20,986 nucleotides of DNA from Thermohalobaculum sp035513135 (GCA_035513135.1 DATKCQ010000044.1:1-20986); one strand, 5' to 3'; positions 7,105 to 15,250 are shown, counted from the stretch's first letter. Notes: generated from the letters alone by a model not told the origin. A program made the numbers and translations.

Positions 7105-8162
7105 AGTTCCTCGACGAAGCCAAGGTGCAGATCCGCTCGGGCAGCGGCGGCCCGGGCTGCGTCGGCTTCCGGCGCGAGAAGTTCATCGAGTTCGGCGGTC
7201 CCGACGGCGGCGACGGCGGGCGCGGCGGCGATGTCTGGGCCGAGGCGGTGGCCGGGCTGAACACGCTGATCGACTACCGCTACCGCCAGCACTTCAAGGC
7301 CGGCAACGGCCAGCACGGCATGGGCCAGCAGCGCACCGGCCGGGGCGGCGCCGACGTGGTGCTGAAGGTGCCGGTCGGCACCCAGATCCTCGAGGAGGAC
7401 GCAAACGGCGAGAGGCTGATCGCCGACCTCACGCGCGAGGGCCAGCGGGTGCTGCTGGCCGCGGGCGGCAACGGCGGCTGGGGCAATCTGCGCTTCAAGA
7501 GCTCGACCAACCAGGCGCCGCGCCGCGCCAACCCGGGCCAGCCGGGCGTCGAGCGCAGCCTCCGGCTGCGGCTCAAGCTGATCGCCGATGCCGGGCTGGT
7601 CGGCCTGCCCAACGCCGGCAAGTCCACGCTGCTCGCCGCCTGTTCGAACGCGCGGCCGAAGATCGCCGACTACCCCTTCACCACGCTGCACCCGAACCTC
7701 GGCGTGGTGGGCATCGACGGCACCGAGTTCGTCATGGCCGACATCCCCGGCCTGATCGAGGGGGCGCACGAGGGCCGCGGCGTCGGCGACCGCTTCCTCG
7801 GTCACATCGAGCGTTGCGCCGTGCTGGTGCACCTGATCGACGCGACCTCCGCGGACCCGCTCGGCGACTGGCGCACGGTCGAGGGCGAGCTCGCCGCCTA
7901 TGGCGGCGGGCTGGCACAAAAGCCCCGCATCGTCGCGCTGAACAAGGTGGACGCGCTGGCGCCGGGCGAGGCCGAGACGCTCGCCGGGCTGCTGCGCGCC
8001 GAGGGCGTGCCGGTGGCCTTCGCCATCTCGGGCGTCACGGGCCGGGGCGTGCAGGCGCTGCTGCGCGCGCTGCGCGCCGAGATCGACCGGGCCCGCGCGG
8101 CCGAGGCGGCGGCGCTGGCCGAGCCGGGGACGCTGGCCGAGCCGGGGCCATGGCGGCCGTGA
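7101..8162 (+). CDS. obgE: Obg/CgtA GTPase
   Basis: A 353-residue essential GTPase that acts in 50S assembly and stress signalling. The glycine-rich Obg fold covers about residues 1-158 (MKFLDEAKVQIRSG, FGGPDGGDGGRGGDVW). The G domain follows: the P loop GLPNAGKST at 168-176, then YPFTTLHPNLG, the switch II motif DIPGLIEGAHEG, NKVD, and a final SGVTGRG. The C-terminal tail is short, Ala-rich, and ends in a duplicated LAEPG unit coded by an 18-base tandem repeat. The start overlaps the GNAT stop by four bases. The end overlaps the chosen proB start by 13 bases, so these genes form one tightly coupled unit. Confidence 0.97.
   Translation: MKFLDEAKVQIRSGSGGPGCVGFRREKFIEFGGPDGGDGGRGGDVWAEAVAGLNTLIDYRYRQHFKAGNGQHGMGQQRTGRGGADVVLKVPVGTQILEEDANGERLIADLTREGQRVLLAAGGNGGWGNLRFKSSTNQAPRRANPGQPGVERSLRLRLKLIADAGLVGLPNAGKSTLLAACSNARPKIADYPFTTLHPNLGVVGIDGTEFVMADIPGLIEGAHEGRGVGDRFLGHIERCAVLVHLIDATSADPLGDWRTVEGELAAYGGGLAQKPRIVALNKVDALAPGEAETLAGLLRAEGVPVAFAISGVTGRGVQALLRALRAEIDRARAAEAAALAEPGTLAEPGPWRP
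8114..8147 (+). repeat. 18-base tandem duplication at the obgE 3' end
   Basis: The 16-base block GCTGGCCGAGCCGGGG occurs at 8114-8129 and again at 8132-8147, an 18-base period. It keeps the reading frame and duplicates LAEPG in the Obg tail. It lies immediately before the proB start codon at 8150, so a change in copy number would alter both the Obg C-terminus and the proB initiation region. Confidence 0.85.
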
Positions 8163-9283
8163 GCGGCCTCGAGATCCTCGGCCGGACGCGCTCGCTGGTG
8201 GTCAAGGTCGGCTCGGCGATGCTGGTCGACCCGGCGAGCGGCGAGCTGCGCACCGCCTGGCTGGCCGGGCTGGCCCGCGACCTGGCGGCCGAGCGGGCGG
8301 CCGGGCGCCAGCTCGTGCTGGTCTCCTCGGGCGCCATCGCGCTCGGGCGCCGCGTGCTGGGGCTCGCCGAGGGGGCGCTGCCGCTCGAGCAGGCGCAGGC
8401 GGCGGCCGCGGTCGGACAGTCGCGCCTGATTCGCGGCTGGGAGGAGGCGCTGCAGCCGCACGGCATGATGACCGCGCAGGTCCTGCTGACGCTCGACGAC
8501 ACGCAGAACCGGCGCCGCTACCTGAACGGCCGGGCGACGCTCAAGGCGCTGATCGGCATGGGCGTGGTGCCGGTGGTGAACGAGAACGACACCACCGCGA
8601 CCGACGAGATCCGCTACGGCGACAACGACCGGCTGGCGGCGCGGGTGGCGCTGATGGCCGGAGCCGAGGTGCTGGTGCTGCTCTCCGACGTGGACGGGCT
8701 CTACAGCGCCAACCCCCGCCTCGACGCGGGCGCCCGGCACCTGCCCGAGATCACCGAGATCACGCCCGGGATCGAGGCGATGGCCGGTGACGCGGGCAGC
8801 GACGCGGCGCGCGGCGGCATGCGCACCAAGCTGCTGGCGGCCAAGACAGCGATGCAGGGCGGTTGCGCGGTCGCGGTGACGCGTGGCGACGTCGAGCGTC
8901 CGCTGACGGCGCTGGCACGCGGCGCGCGGGCCACCTGGTTCCTGCCCTCGGCCACGCCCGCGGCGGCGCGCAAGCAGTGGATCGCCGGCATGAAGCCGAT
9001 GGGGGTGCTGGTGATCGACGCCGGCGCCGTGGCAGCGCTGAGGCGCGGCAAGTCGCTGCTGCCCGCCGGCGTGCGCCGGGTCGAGGGCCGCTTCGAGCGC
9101 GGCGACCCGGTGGCGATCGCCACCGAGAGCGGCGAGACGGTGGGCGCGGCGCTGGCCGGCTACAGCGCCAGCGAGGCGCGCGCCATCGCGGGGCAGAAAT
9201 CCGAGCGGATTGCGGATATCCTCGGCTATCCGGGCCGCGCCGCGCTGGCCCACCGCGACGACATGGTGATCTGGGGGATGTGA
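8150..9283 (+). CDS. proB: Glutamate 5-kinase
   Basis: A 377-residue enzyme that phosphorylates L-glutamate to gamma-glutamyl phosphate, the first committed step of proline synthesis. The amino-acid-kinase domain covers about residues 10-265: VVKVGSAML at 17-25, LVLVSSGAIALGRR near 56-68, NENDTT from residue 144, then YGDNDRLAARVA and LLSDVDGLY. A C-terminal PUA domain (about 277-360) makes it the long, typical form. I chose the ATG at 8150, which overlaps obgE by 13 bases. GTG at 8159 would give a four-base overlap and is a fair alternative; neither has a strong ribosome site, which fits translational coupling. Proline feedback is typical of the family. proA follows with a one-base overlap. 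Confidence 0.95.
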   Translation: MAAVSGLEILGRTRSLVVKVGSAMLVDPASGELRTAWLAGLARDLAAERAAGRQLVLVSSGAIALGRRVLGLAEGALPLEQAQAAAAVGQSRLIRGWEEALQPHGMMTAQVLLTLDDTQNRRRYLNGRATLKALIGMGVVPVVNENDTTATDEIRYGDNDRLAARVALMAGAEVLVLLSDVDGLYSANPRLDAGARHLPEITEITPGIEAMAGDAGSDAARGGMRTKLLAAKTAMQGGCAVAVTRGDVERPLTALARGARATWFLPSATPAAARKQWIAGMKPMGVLVIDAGAVAALRRGKSLLPAGVRRVEGRFERGDPVAIATESGETVGAALAGYSASEARAIAGQKSERIADILGYPGRAALAHRDDMVIWGM

Positions 9284-10572
9284 TGAACGAGGCGGCGAGA
9301 CAGGACATTCCCGCACGGGACATTCCCGCGATGATGGCCGGGATCGGCGAACGGGCCCGCGCCGCCGCCGCCGCCCTGGCCTTCGCGGCGCCCGAAGCGA
9401 AGCGCGCGGCGCTCGAAGCCGCGGCCGACGCGGTGCAGGCGCGCGAGGCCGAGATCCTCGCCGCCAACGAGACGGACATGGAGCACGGCCGGTCGAAGCA
9501 GCTCTCGGGCGCCCTGCTCGACCGGCTGTGGCTCAACCCCCGGCGCATCGCGGCGATGGCCGGAGGCTTGCGCGCCGTCGCCGCCCAGCCCGACCCGGTG
9601 GGCGCGGTGATCGCCGAGTGGCGGGTGCCCTCGGGGCTGCGGATCCGCCGGGTGCGCACGCCGATCGGCGTGGTCGGGGTAATCTTCGAGAGCCGGCCGA
9701 ACGTCACGGCGGATGCCGGCGGGCTGTGCCTCAAGGCGGGCAATGCGGCGATCCTGCGCGGCGGCTCGGAGAGCTTCCACTCCTCCGCCGCGATCCACGC
9801 CTGCCTGGTGGACGGGCTTGAAGCGGCCGGCCTTCCGGCGGATGCGATCCAGCGCGTGCCGACGCGCGACCGGGCGGCGGTGAGCGAGATGCTGCGCCTG
9901 ACCCGGCACATCGACGTGATCGTGCCGCGCGGCGGCAAGAGCCTGGTCGGGCTGGTGCAGGCCGAGGCGCGGGTGCCGGTGTTCGCGCATCTGGAGGGCA
10001 TCTGCCACGTCTATCTCGACCGGGCCGCCGACCCCGCGAAGGCGCGCCGCGTGATCCTCAACGCCAAGACCCGGCGCACCGGCATCTGCGGCGCCGCCGA
10101 GTGCCTGCTGATCGACCGGCCCGTCGCCGCGACCCTGGGCGCCGCGGCGGTGCGCGACCTGCTCGAGGCGGGCGTGCGGGTGCATGGCTGCCCGGAGGCG
10201 CAGGCGCTCGATACCCGGGTCATCCCGGCCAGCGAGGCGGACTGGGGCCGCGAATACCTCGACATGGACATCGCCGTGCGCGTGGTCGACGGGGTCGCGG
10301 AGGCGATCGGGCACATCCGGCAATACGGCTCGGCCCACACCGAGGCGGTGCTGACCGAGGACGACGCCGTGGCCGACTGCTTCTTCGCCCGGCTTGACAG
10401 CGCCATCCTGCTGCGCAACGCCTCGACCCAGTTCGCCGACGGCGGCGAGTTCGGCATGGGCGCGGAGATCGGCATCGCCACCGGCAAGCTGCACGCCCGC
10501 GGCCCGGTCGGCGCCGAGCAGCTCACCAGCTTCAAGTACCTGGTGGAGGGCGATGGCACCGTGCGGCTCTGA
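9283..10572 (+). CDS. proA: Gamma-glutamyl phosphate reductase
   Basis: A 429-residue NADPH-dependent enzyme that reduces gamma-glutamyl phosphate to glutamate semialdehyde, the second step of proline synthesis. Family landmarks are IGVVGVIFESRPNVTADAGGLCLKAGNA, ILRGGSES, the VPRGGKSLVGLV loop, and the catalytic Cys269 in TGICGAAECLLID. The last third carries YGSAHTEAV and the C-terminal GPVGAEQLTSFKYLVEGDG. Length is normal. Translation starts at the ATG sharing one base with the proB stop. The first residues hold a short duplication (DIPARDIPA) coded by a 15-base-period repeat at 9303-9329; the conserved enzyme begins after it. The gene is convergent with the DUF882 gene. Confidence 0.97.
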   Translation: MNEAARQDIPARDIPAMMAGIGERARAAAAALAFAAPEAKRAALEAAADAVQAREAEILAANETDMEHGRSKQLSGALLDRLWLNPRRIAAMAGGLRAVAAQPDPVGAVIAEWRVPSGLRIRRVRTPIGVVGVIFESRPNVTADAGGLCLKAGNAAILRGGSESFHSSAAIHACLVDGLEAAGLPADAIQRVPTRDRAAVSEMLRLTRHIDVIVPRGGKSLVGLVQAEARVPVFAHLEGICHVYLDRAADPAKARRVILNAKTRRTGICGAAECLLIDRPVAATLGAAAVRDLLEAGVRVHGCPEAQALDTRVIPASEADWGREYLDMDIAVRVVDGVAEAIGHIRQYGSAHTEAVLTEDDAVADCFFARLDSAILLRNASTQFADGGEFGMGAEIGIATGKLHARGPVGAEQLTSFKYLVEGDGTVRL

Positions 10573-10583
10573 AGGGCCGACGG

Positions 10584-10605
10584 CCTGCGGCGCGCGCCGC
10601 GCAGG
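10584..10605. terminator. GC-rich symmetric hairpin between convergent genes
   Basis: CCTGCG (10584-10589) pairs with CGCAGG (10600-10605), and the interior contains the perfect 14-base palindrome GCGGCGCGCGCCGC (10587-10600). It lies in the 48 bases between the proA stop and the DUF882 stop and could stop transcription from both sides. There is no T-run on either strand, so it is not a canonical rho-independent terminator. Confidence 0.3.
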
Positions 10606-10620
10606 CGCGGTGCGCCGCCG

Positions 10621-11196
10621 TCAGGCGCCCCAGTCGCGCACCGGGCCGCAGTCGAGATGCACGAACTCCGAGCGGCTGTAGCGGCCGACGCCGCCGGCCC
10701 CGAGCGACAGGCCGGCACGGCTGATCTGCGCCACCGACCGGCTTTTCATGCTGATGTCGACCGCCATCCCCTTGATGTGGTAGGAGTTCTTCGCCACCGC
10801 CTTCGATCTGCGCCGGAGCAGCGCGTTGGTCTGCGGCGTGCGATAGCCGGACACCACCTCGAACGGCTCGGCGCATTCGAGCTTCGCGTGGGTCGCCGCG
10901 AGAATGTCGATCAGGCGGGGGTCCATGTCGCGCGCCCTGTCCTCGCGCCAGTCGCGCAGGATATGGTTCACCGCCTTGAGCGCCTCGGGGATGTAGCCGC
11001 CATCGGCCCAGTAGATGGTGTCGAGCCATTCGCCCGTGCGGTCATTGACCATCGCGAGCTTGCGAAACTGCCCCGCCCCACGGAGCACCGCGGGGGCCGA
11101 GGCGAGGGCGGGCGCCGCCGCCACTGCCGAGAGAGAAGCCAGCCCGCCAAGGAGGGCCCGCCGCGTCATCACGTTGCCTGTCATTTGCCTGCTCAT
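10621..11196 (-). CDS. DUF882 / peptidase M15 family protein, YcbK-like
   Basis: A 191-residue exported protein of the DUF882 (YcbK, peptidase M15_2-like) family, expected to be a zinc-dependent peptidoglycan peptidase. The N-terminus TRRALLGGLASLSAVAAAPALASA looks like a twin-arginine signal of the kind common in this family. The probable zinc ligands are His140, Asp147 and His180, in SYHIKGMAVDI and EFVHLDCG, after the conserved VVSGYRTPQTN. I chose the ATG at 11196, preceded by AGGGGC; later ATGs at residues 5 and 10 are possible and would shorten only the signal region. It is divergent from an L,D-transpeptidase, the same functional pairing as E. coli ycbB-ycbK. Confidence 0.87.
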   Translation of the reverse strand: MSRQMTGNVMTRRALLGGLASLSAVAAAPALASAPAVLRGAGQFRKLAMVNDRTGEWLDTIYWADGGYIPEALKAVNHILRDWREDRARDMDPRLIDILAATHAKLECAEPFEVVSGYRTPQTNALLRRRSKAVAKNSYHIKGMAVDISMKSRSVAQISRAGLSLGAGGVGRYSRSEFVHLDCGPVRDWGA

Positions 11197-11490
11197 CACT
11201 GCCCCTGACGATCGATTGTGACTTTTGTCACTTGCATCGGTCGCGCCTTGGCATGTTTATGCCACAATCCGATTCTGTGACCAAGTTGCAACTGTGCAAC
11301 GGAATTGTTTTCGGCGAGGTTAACCGTGATCGAGTCAATTGCCGCCGGCTTGGGCGGTTGCGGCGTTTATCACACGGCGCGACAAAAAATGTGCCGGAAA
11401 ATGTTCCGGGAAGGATTGGATTGCGCGGTGCGTGTTACTAGGTGAGTCATCCAACATTGACGTGTAGAGTCCGAGCAACAGGGTGATGCC
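11197..11490. promoter_or_regulatory. AT-rich regulatory region with dyads and GANTC sites
   Basis: This 294-base divergent region is only about 51% G+C by my count, far below its neighbours. It holds three dyads with four-base centres: GTGAC-TTTT-GTCAC (11218-11231), GTTGCA-ACTG-TGCAAC (11285-11300) and CCGGAA-AATG-TTCCGG (11394-11409). It also holds four GANTC sites (11271, 11332, 11444, 11467). No clear -35/-10 pair could be fixed. It must contain the promoters of both flanking cell-wall genes. Confidence 0.5.
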
Positions 11491-13233
11491 ATGATGACGC
11501 TGCGAGTTCGCCTGGCCGTGGCGCTCGTTCTGCTGGCGGCCGGGCTGCTGGCGGCCGGGCCGGCTGCGTATGCCCAGGACAGTGCCGGCGGCAATGCCGT
11601 TGACAATGCCGCCGTTGACAATGCCCTGAACATTGCCCGGAACGCGCCGCCGACCATGCCGGCGGCAGACCCGGTTGCCGGGGCCCTGCACGCCGCGCTC
11701 GCGCCGGCGGGCTACGGCAACTATGCCGTGCGCCAGTTCTACGACGCGCGCGCCTTCATGCCGTTCTGGCTCGCCGCGGACGGCGCCCCGACGGATGCTG
11801 CCCGGGCTCTGCTCGACTGGGCCGGCGAGGCCGACCGGCACGCGCTGCCGGCGACCCGTTACGATACGGCCGGCCTCGACCGGCGTCTGGAACGCACCGA
11901 CGCCGCGGCGGCGGCCAGGCTCGAGCTCGACCTAACGCGGCTGTTTCTGGAATACGCGCGCGACCTCGCCTCGGGCCTGCTCGAGCCCGGCGAGATCAGC
12001 CAGGAGCTCCACGTCGCGCCGCCGCGCCCGGACCCCGCCGGCCTCCTCGCAATGGCCGCCGCAGCCCGGGACGTCCCGGGCTTCCTGGCCGGCCTGGCAC
12101 CGCAGGATCCGGGCTACTTCCACCTCGTCCGGCTCTATCGCGACATGCGCGAGATCGCCGACAACGGCGGCTGGGACGAGCCGGTCGCCACGGGCCCGAC
12201 CCTGCGGCTCGGCGACAGGGGGCCGCGGGTGGCGCAGCTGCGGGCCCGGCTGATCGCGCTCGGCGATCTGCCCCCCTCCGAGCAAATCGCGACCAACGAG
12301 GTGATGACCGACGCCGGACCCCGGCGCAACGATCCGCGGGTCGTCGACTCCGCGCTCGAGGCCGCGGTGCGCCGCTTCCAGGCCAGGCACGGGCTCAACA
12401 CCGATGGCGCCGTCGGCCCGATGACATTGGCGGCGCTGAATACCCCGGCGGCCGAGCGGGCCGAGCAGATCGCGGTGAACCTCGAGCGCATGCGCTGGCT
12501 GAACCGCGACCCCGGCTACCGCCACGTGGTGATCAACATTCCCGCCTTCACCATGACGCTCATCGAGAACGGCACCCCCCGTTTCACCACGCGCACCGTG
12601 GTCGGCAAGGCGTCCCGTTTCCGCACGCCGGAGTTCTCGGACGAGCTCGAGCACATCGTCGTCAATCCCTTCTGGAACGTGCCGCGCTCCATCGCCACCG
12701 AGGAGATCCTGCCCGCGCTGAGGCAGGATCCGTATTATCTCGGGCGCCAGAACATGGAACTGGTCGGCACCGACATGCCCCCCGGCCTGATCGACTGGTC
12801 CACCGTGACGCCCGGCAACTTCCCCGGCCGGATCCGCCAGCATCCGGGCCCGAACAACGCGCTCGGCCGGGTCAAGTTCCTGTTCCCCAACAAATACGCG
12901 ATCTACATGCACGACACGCCGGCGCGCCGGCTGTTCCGGCATGACCGGCGCGACTTCAGCCATGGCTGCGTGCGGCTCGAGGACCCGATCGCCTTCGCCC
13001 ACCTGCTGCTGTCGCTGCAGTCGAACGATCCCGAGGCCCTGTTCGAGCGCCTGCACGCGTCGGGCTCGGAGCGCTGGGTGAACCTCGAGGAGCCGATCCC
13101 GGTCTACGTGACCTACCGCACCGCCTGGATCGACGAGGACGGCGCCTGGCAGTTCCGCGCCGACGTCTACGGCCGCGACCAGCTGGTCGCGGCGGCGCTG
13201 CGCGACGCGGGCGCGGCGCTGCCCGAGGGGTAG
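11491..13233 (+). CDS. L,D-transpeptidase, YcbB (LdtD)-like
   Basis: A 580-residue periplasmic enzyme expected to make 3-3 cross-links between mDAP residues of peptidoglycan. A signal peptide (about residues 1-29, ending in AAYAQ) precedes a low-complexity Asn/Ala stretch. The large N-terminal scaffold of the YcbB class includes AVRQFYDARAFMPFWLA. A peptidoglycan-binding type 1 domain follows near 235-320 (LRLGDRGPRVAQLRARL, VRRFQARHGLNTDGAVGP). The YkuD catalytic domain comes next (about 345-530), with His474 in YMHDTP and SHGCVRL containing His491 and nucleophile Cys493. The size matches YcbB rather than the small Ldts. Two perfect 15-base tandem duplications (11530-11559, 11596-11625) lie in the signal and post-signal region. 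Confidence 0.93.
   Translation: MMTLRVRLAVALVLLAAGLLAAGPAAYAQDSAGGNAVDNAAVDNALNIARNAPPTMPAADPVAGALHAALAPAGYGNYAVRQFYDARAFMPFWLAADGAPTDAARALLDWAGEADRHALPATRYDTAGLDRRLERTDAAAAARLELDLTRLFLEYARDLASGLLEPGEISQELHVAPPRPDPAGLLAMAAAARDVPGFLAGLAPQDPGYFHLVRLYRDMREIADNGGWDEPVATGPTLRLGDRGPRVAQLRARLIALGDLPPSEQIATNEVMTDAGPRRNDPRVVDSALEAAVRRFQARHGLNTDGAVGPMTLAALNTPAAERAEQIAVNLERMRWLNRDPGYRHVVINIPAFTMTLIENGTPRFTTRTVVGKASRFRTPEFSDELEHIVVNPFWNVPRSIATEEILPALRQDPYYLGRQNMELVGTDMPPGLIDWSTVTPGNFPGRIRQHPGPNNALGRVKFLFPNKYAIYMHDTPARRLFRHDRRDFSHGCVRLEDPIAFAHLLLSLQSNDPEALFERLHASGSERWVNLEEPIPVYVTYRTAWIDEDGAWQFRADVYGRDQLVAAALRDAGAALPEG
11530..11625 (+). repeat. Two perfect 15-base tandem duplications in the LDT 5' end
   Basis: CTGCTGGCGGCCGGG is repeated head-to-tail at 11530-11544 and 11545-11559, doubling LLAAG in the signal peptide. 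GCCGTTGACAATGCC is repeated at 11596-11610 and 11611-11625, doubling AVDNA just after it. Both keep the reading frame. Confidence 0.9.
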
Positions 13234-13266
13234 GCCGGCGCACCGCCGCGCTTGCAGGGGCGGGTC

Positions 13267-13312
13267 GGGCGTGGCACGAGACTCCGGCGCCGTGCACCCT
13301 CGTGCCGTGCCC
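13267..13312 (+). other. Stem-loop between the LDT gene and lpxD
   Basis: GGGC and GGCACGAG (13267-13270, 13273-13280) pair with CTCGTGCC and GCCC (13299-13306, 13309-13312) around a GT/GT internal loop. The 18-base apical loop itself contains CGGCGCCG. It has no T-run, and it sits 27 bases before the lpxD ATG, so it may influence lpxD expression or be incidental in GC-rich DNA. Confidence 0.35.
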
Positions 13313-13338
13313 GGAAGGATCGAGCCGGTCGACGCCCG

Positions 13339-14415
13339 ATGAGCCACAGCATTGCCGAGATCGCCCGGGCCACCGGCCTGGTGGCGCAGGGCGACACCTC
13401 GCTCGGTATTCGCCGCCCGGCCGAGCCGCAGGGCGCGGGGCCGGACGACCTGGCGCTCGCGATGTCGCCGGACTATGAGGCAGCGCTGAAGGTGTCCCCC
13501 GCCCGCGCCGCGGTGCTTTGGCCCGACGCGGACTGGCGCGCCCTCGGCCTTGCCGCCGCGCTGTTCGCGCCGCGGCCGCGGCTGGCGCTGGCGATGCTCG
13601 GCGAGGTGTTCGCCGCACCGCCCGACCTCGCCCCCGGCATCCACCCGACGGCGCTGGTCGATCCGGCGGCCGAGCTCGGCTCGGATGTCTGGGTCGGCCC
13701 CTTCGCGGTGATCGGCCCGGGCGCGCGGATCGGCGCCGGGGCGCGGATCATGGCGCATGCCTCGATCGGCCGCGGCGCGGTGCTGGGCCCGGGCGCGCTG
13801 ATCCATCCGGGCGTGCGCATCGGCGCCGGCGTGCGCATCGGGGCGCGGTTCATCGCCCAGCCGAACGCCTGCATCGGCGCCGACGGGTTCTCCTTCGTCA
13901 CGCCCGATCCGGGCGCGGTCGAGAGCGCCCGGGCGACCGGCGAGATCCGGCCCGGGGCGCGCAACCTGACGCTGCGGCGAATCAACTCGCTGGGCGCGGT
14001 GGAGATCGGCGACGACGTCGAGATCGGCGCCTGCTCGACGGTCGACCGCGGCACCGTGGCGGACACGGTGATCGGGCGGGGCAGCAAGATCGACAACCAG
14101 GTGCAGGTTGCCCACAATGCGCGGATCGGCGAGAACTGCCTGATCTGCGGCCAGGCCGGCATCGCCGGCAGCGCGGTGATCGGCGACCGGGTGGTGCTGG
14201 GCGGCAGGGCCGGGGTCAGCGACCATGTGACGGTCGGCCCCGATGCGATCCTCGCCGGCGGCTGTCTGGCGGCGCGCGACGTGCCGGCCCGCTCGATCAT
14301 GATGGGCGCCCCGGCCGCCCCGCGCGAGCGCTTCATGCGCGAGTTGCGCGCGCTGCGCCGGCTGCCGCGCCTGGCCGAGCAGTTTCGCGGGCTCCGGCGC
14401 CGCATCGGGCTGTAG
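13339..14415 (+). CDS. lpxD: UDP-3-O-acylglucosamine N-acyltransferase (LpxD)
   Basis: A 358-residue acyltransferase that adds the N-linked 3-hydroxyacyl chain to UDP-3-O-acylglucosamine in lipid A synthesis. The N-terminal UDP-sugar-binding domain (about residues 1-95) is followed by a long left-handed beta helix made of hexapeptide repeats (VGPFAVIGPGARIGAGARI and on). The proposed catalytic base is His259 in DNQVQVAHNARIGENC, and the C-terminal helix is rich in Arg/Leu. I chose the ATG at 13339 because LpxD homology begins there (SHSIAEIARATG); the nearest purine-rich site (GGAAGGA) is about 19 bases away, so initiation looks weak. lpxD is usually found in the bamA-fabZ-lpxA-lpxB cluster; here it stands alone. 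Convergent with ialB at 9 bases. Confidence 0.93.
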   Translation: MSHSIAEIARATGLVAQGDTSLGIRRPAEPQGAGPDDLALAMSPDYEAALKVSPARAAVLWPDADWRALGLAAALFAPRPRLALAMLGEVFAAPPDLAPGIHPTALVDPAAELGSDVWVGPFAVIGPGARIGAGARIMAHASIGRGAVLGPGALIHPGVRIGAGVRIGARFIAQPNACIGADGFSFVTPDPGAVESARATGEIRPGARNLTLRRINSLGAVEIGDDVEIGACSTVDRGTVADTVIGRGSKIDNQVQVAHNARIGENCLICGQAGIAGSAVIGDRVVLGGRAGVSDHVTVGPDAILAGGCLAARDVPARSIMMGAPAAPRERFMRELRALRRLPRLAEQFRGLRRRIGL

Positions 14416-14424
14416 CGGCGGGCC

Positions 14425-14946
14425 TCAGAGCGAGTTGAACGCCTTGGTGAAGCCGTTCAGCGAAACGGCAACGCTGATTTCGCCCTGCTGGATGATGCCG
14501 AACTTCATGTTGGCCACGGCGCCCGCCCTGAGGCGGCCGAGAAACTCCGCCGACATCGGGTCCTCGACGATGCAGCCCTGGGGCACGCAGACCTTGTAGA
14601 TGCCGGTGCGCGGCTCGGTGGCGTCGACCTGCACCGTGACGCCGGCCTGCAATACGCTGCCGAGCGGCGTGAGGATGCGGATCGCCGCGGGGACCGTCTC
14701 GCCATCCTGGGTGGTCACGCCGTCCAGCTTGCGGATGCGCACCTCCAGCACCTCGGCGCCGTCCTGCATCTTGCCGACCTGGCGCATCACGCAGAGATCG
14801 GGCTGGGAGGTGGCGCAGACGATCTCCCAGGCACCGTGGGTCGCTTTCACGGTTTCACCCGGATCCTGGTTCTGCGCGTTCTGCGCGGCGGAGATCGCGG
14901 GCAACGCCAGCGCGCCGAGCAGGCAAGCGGCAACGATTTGCTTCAT
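14425..14946 (-). CDS. Invasion-associated locus B (IalB) family protein
   Basis: A 173-residue exported protein of the IalB family, first named in Bartonella and widespread in alphaproteobacteria that invade nothing, so the name should not be read as a virulence function. The signal peptide is about residues 1-20 (MKQIVAACLLGALALPAISA). The mature protein shows the family pattern: HGAWEIVC (Cys44), a second Cys at 52, then IRILTPLGSVLQAGV and the Cys pair in KVCVPQGCIVED, probably forming disulphides. I chose the ATG at 14946; an upstream TTG in frame would add four residues. No strong ribosome site is visible. A 9-base tandem repeat (14870-14887) codes for QNAQN after the signal. A promoter and a leader hairpin lie upstream. 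Confidence 0.85.
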   Translation of the reverse strand: MKQIVAACLLGALALPAISAAQNAQNQDPGETVKATHGAWEIVCATSQPDLCVMRQVGKMQDGAEVLEVRIRKLDGVTTQDGETVPAAIRILTPLGSVLQAGVTVQVDATEPRTGIYKVCVPQGCIVEDPMSAEFLGRLRAGAVANMKFGIIQQGEISVAVSLNGFTKAFNSL

Positions 14947-14991
14947 GGAGCGGGTCAATTGGCTGTTCCCATCTCTGGAGGGAGGGTGATT

Positions 14992-15022
14992 CTCGCGCGG
15001 CAGTCTTGCCGACTGGCGCGAG
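14992..15022 (-). promoter_or_regulatory. Strong stem-loop in the ialB leader
   Basis: Two nested stems, CTCGCGC with GCGCGAG (7 pairs) and CAGTC with GACTG (5 pairs), stack with a two-base bulge and close on a 5-base loop. The structure lies 46-76 bases upstream of the ialB ATG on the transcribed strand. There is no U-tract after it, so it is better read as a leader element affecting mRNA stability or translation than as a terminator. Confidence 0.45.
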
Positions 15023-15200
15023 GGAAATCAAGGCGCGGAACGGCGGTCCATTCGCCCCTCGTCATCGGCCGGATCGTCGGGCAACTGGAAGGGGCGCACG
15101 CGGCGCCCCTCCGAAGACCGGTCGTTGCCGGTCGATATCCTCGTCGTGATTCCCGTGGAACCTGGTCCCTGTCGAACCGGCCGAGCCGTTCTGGCGGGCC

Positions 15201-15228
15201 ACTTTAGCGCCATCCCGGGGCGGGTCAA
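15201..15228 (-). promoter_or_regulatory. Probable sigma70-type promoter for ialB
   Basis: On the minus strand, TTGACC (15228-15223) matches five of six -35 bases. It is followed after 16 bases by TAAAGT (15206-15201), four of six -10 bases. Transcription would begin near 15194 and give ialB a leader of about 250 bases, which includes the hairpin at 14992-15022. I see no other gene between this site and ialB. Confidence 0.45.
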
Positions 15229-15250
15229 CAGGGCCGTCTCGCAGCGCAAC

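Noticed and set aside
11328..11344. GGTTAACC-like sequence as a CtrA box
   Set aside because: Only one half-site is present; the second TTAA at the expected seven-base spacing is missing.
11491..11640. The Asn/Ala-rich VDNA stretch as a functional repeat domain
   Set aside because: It is only two copies from a 15-base tandem duplication after the signal peptide, best read as a slippage product in a linker.
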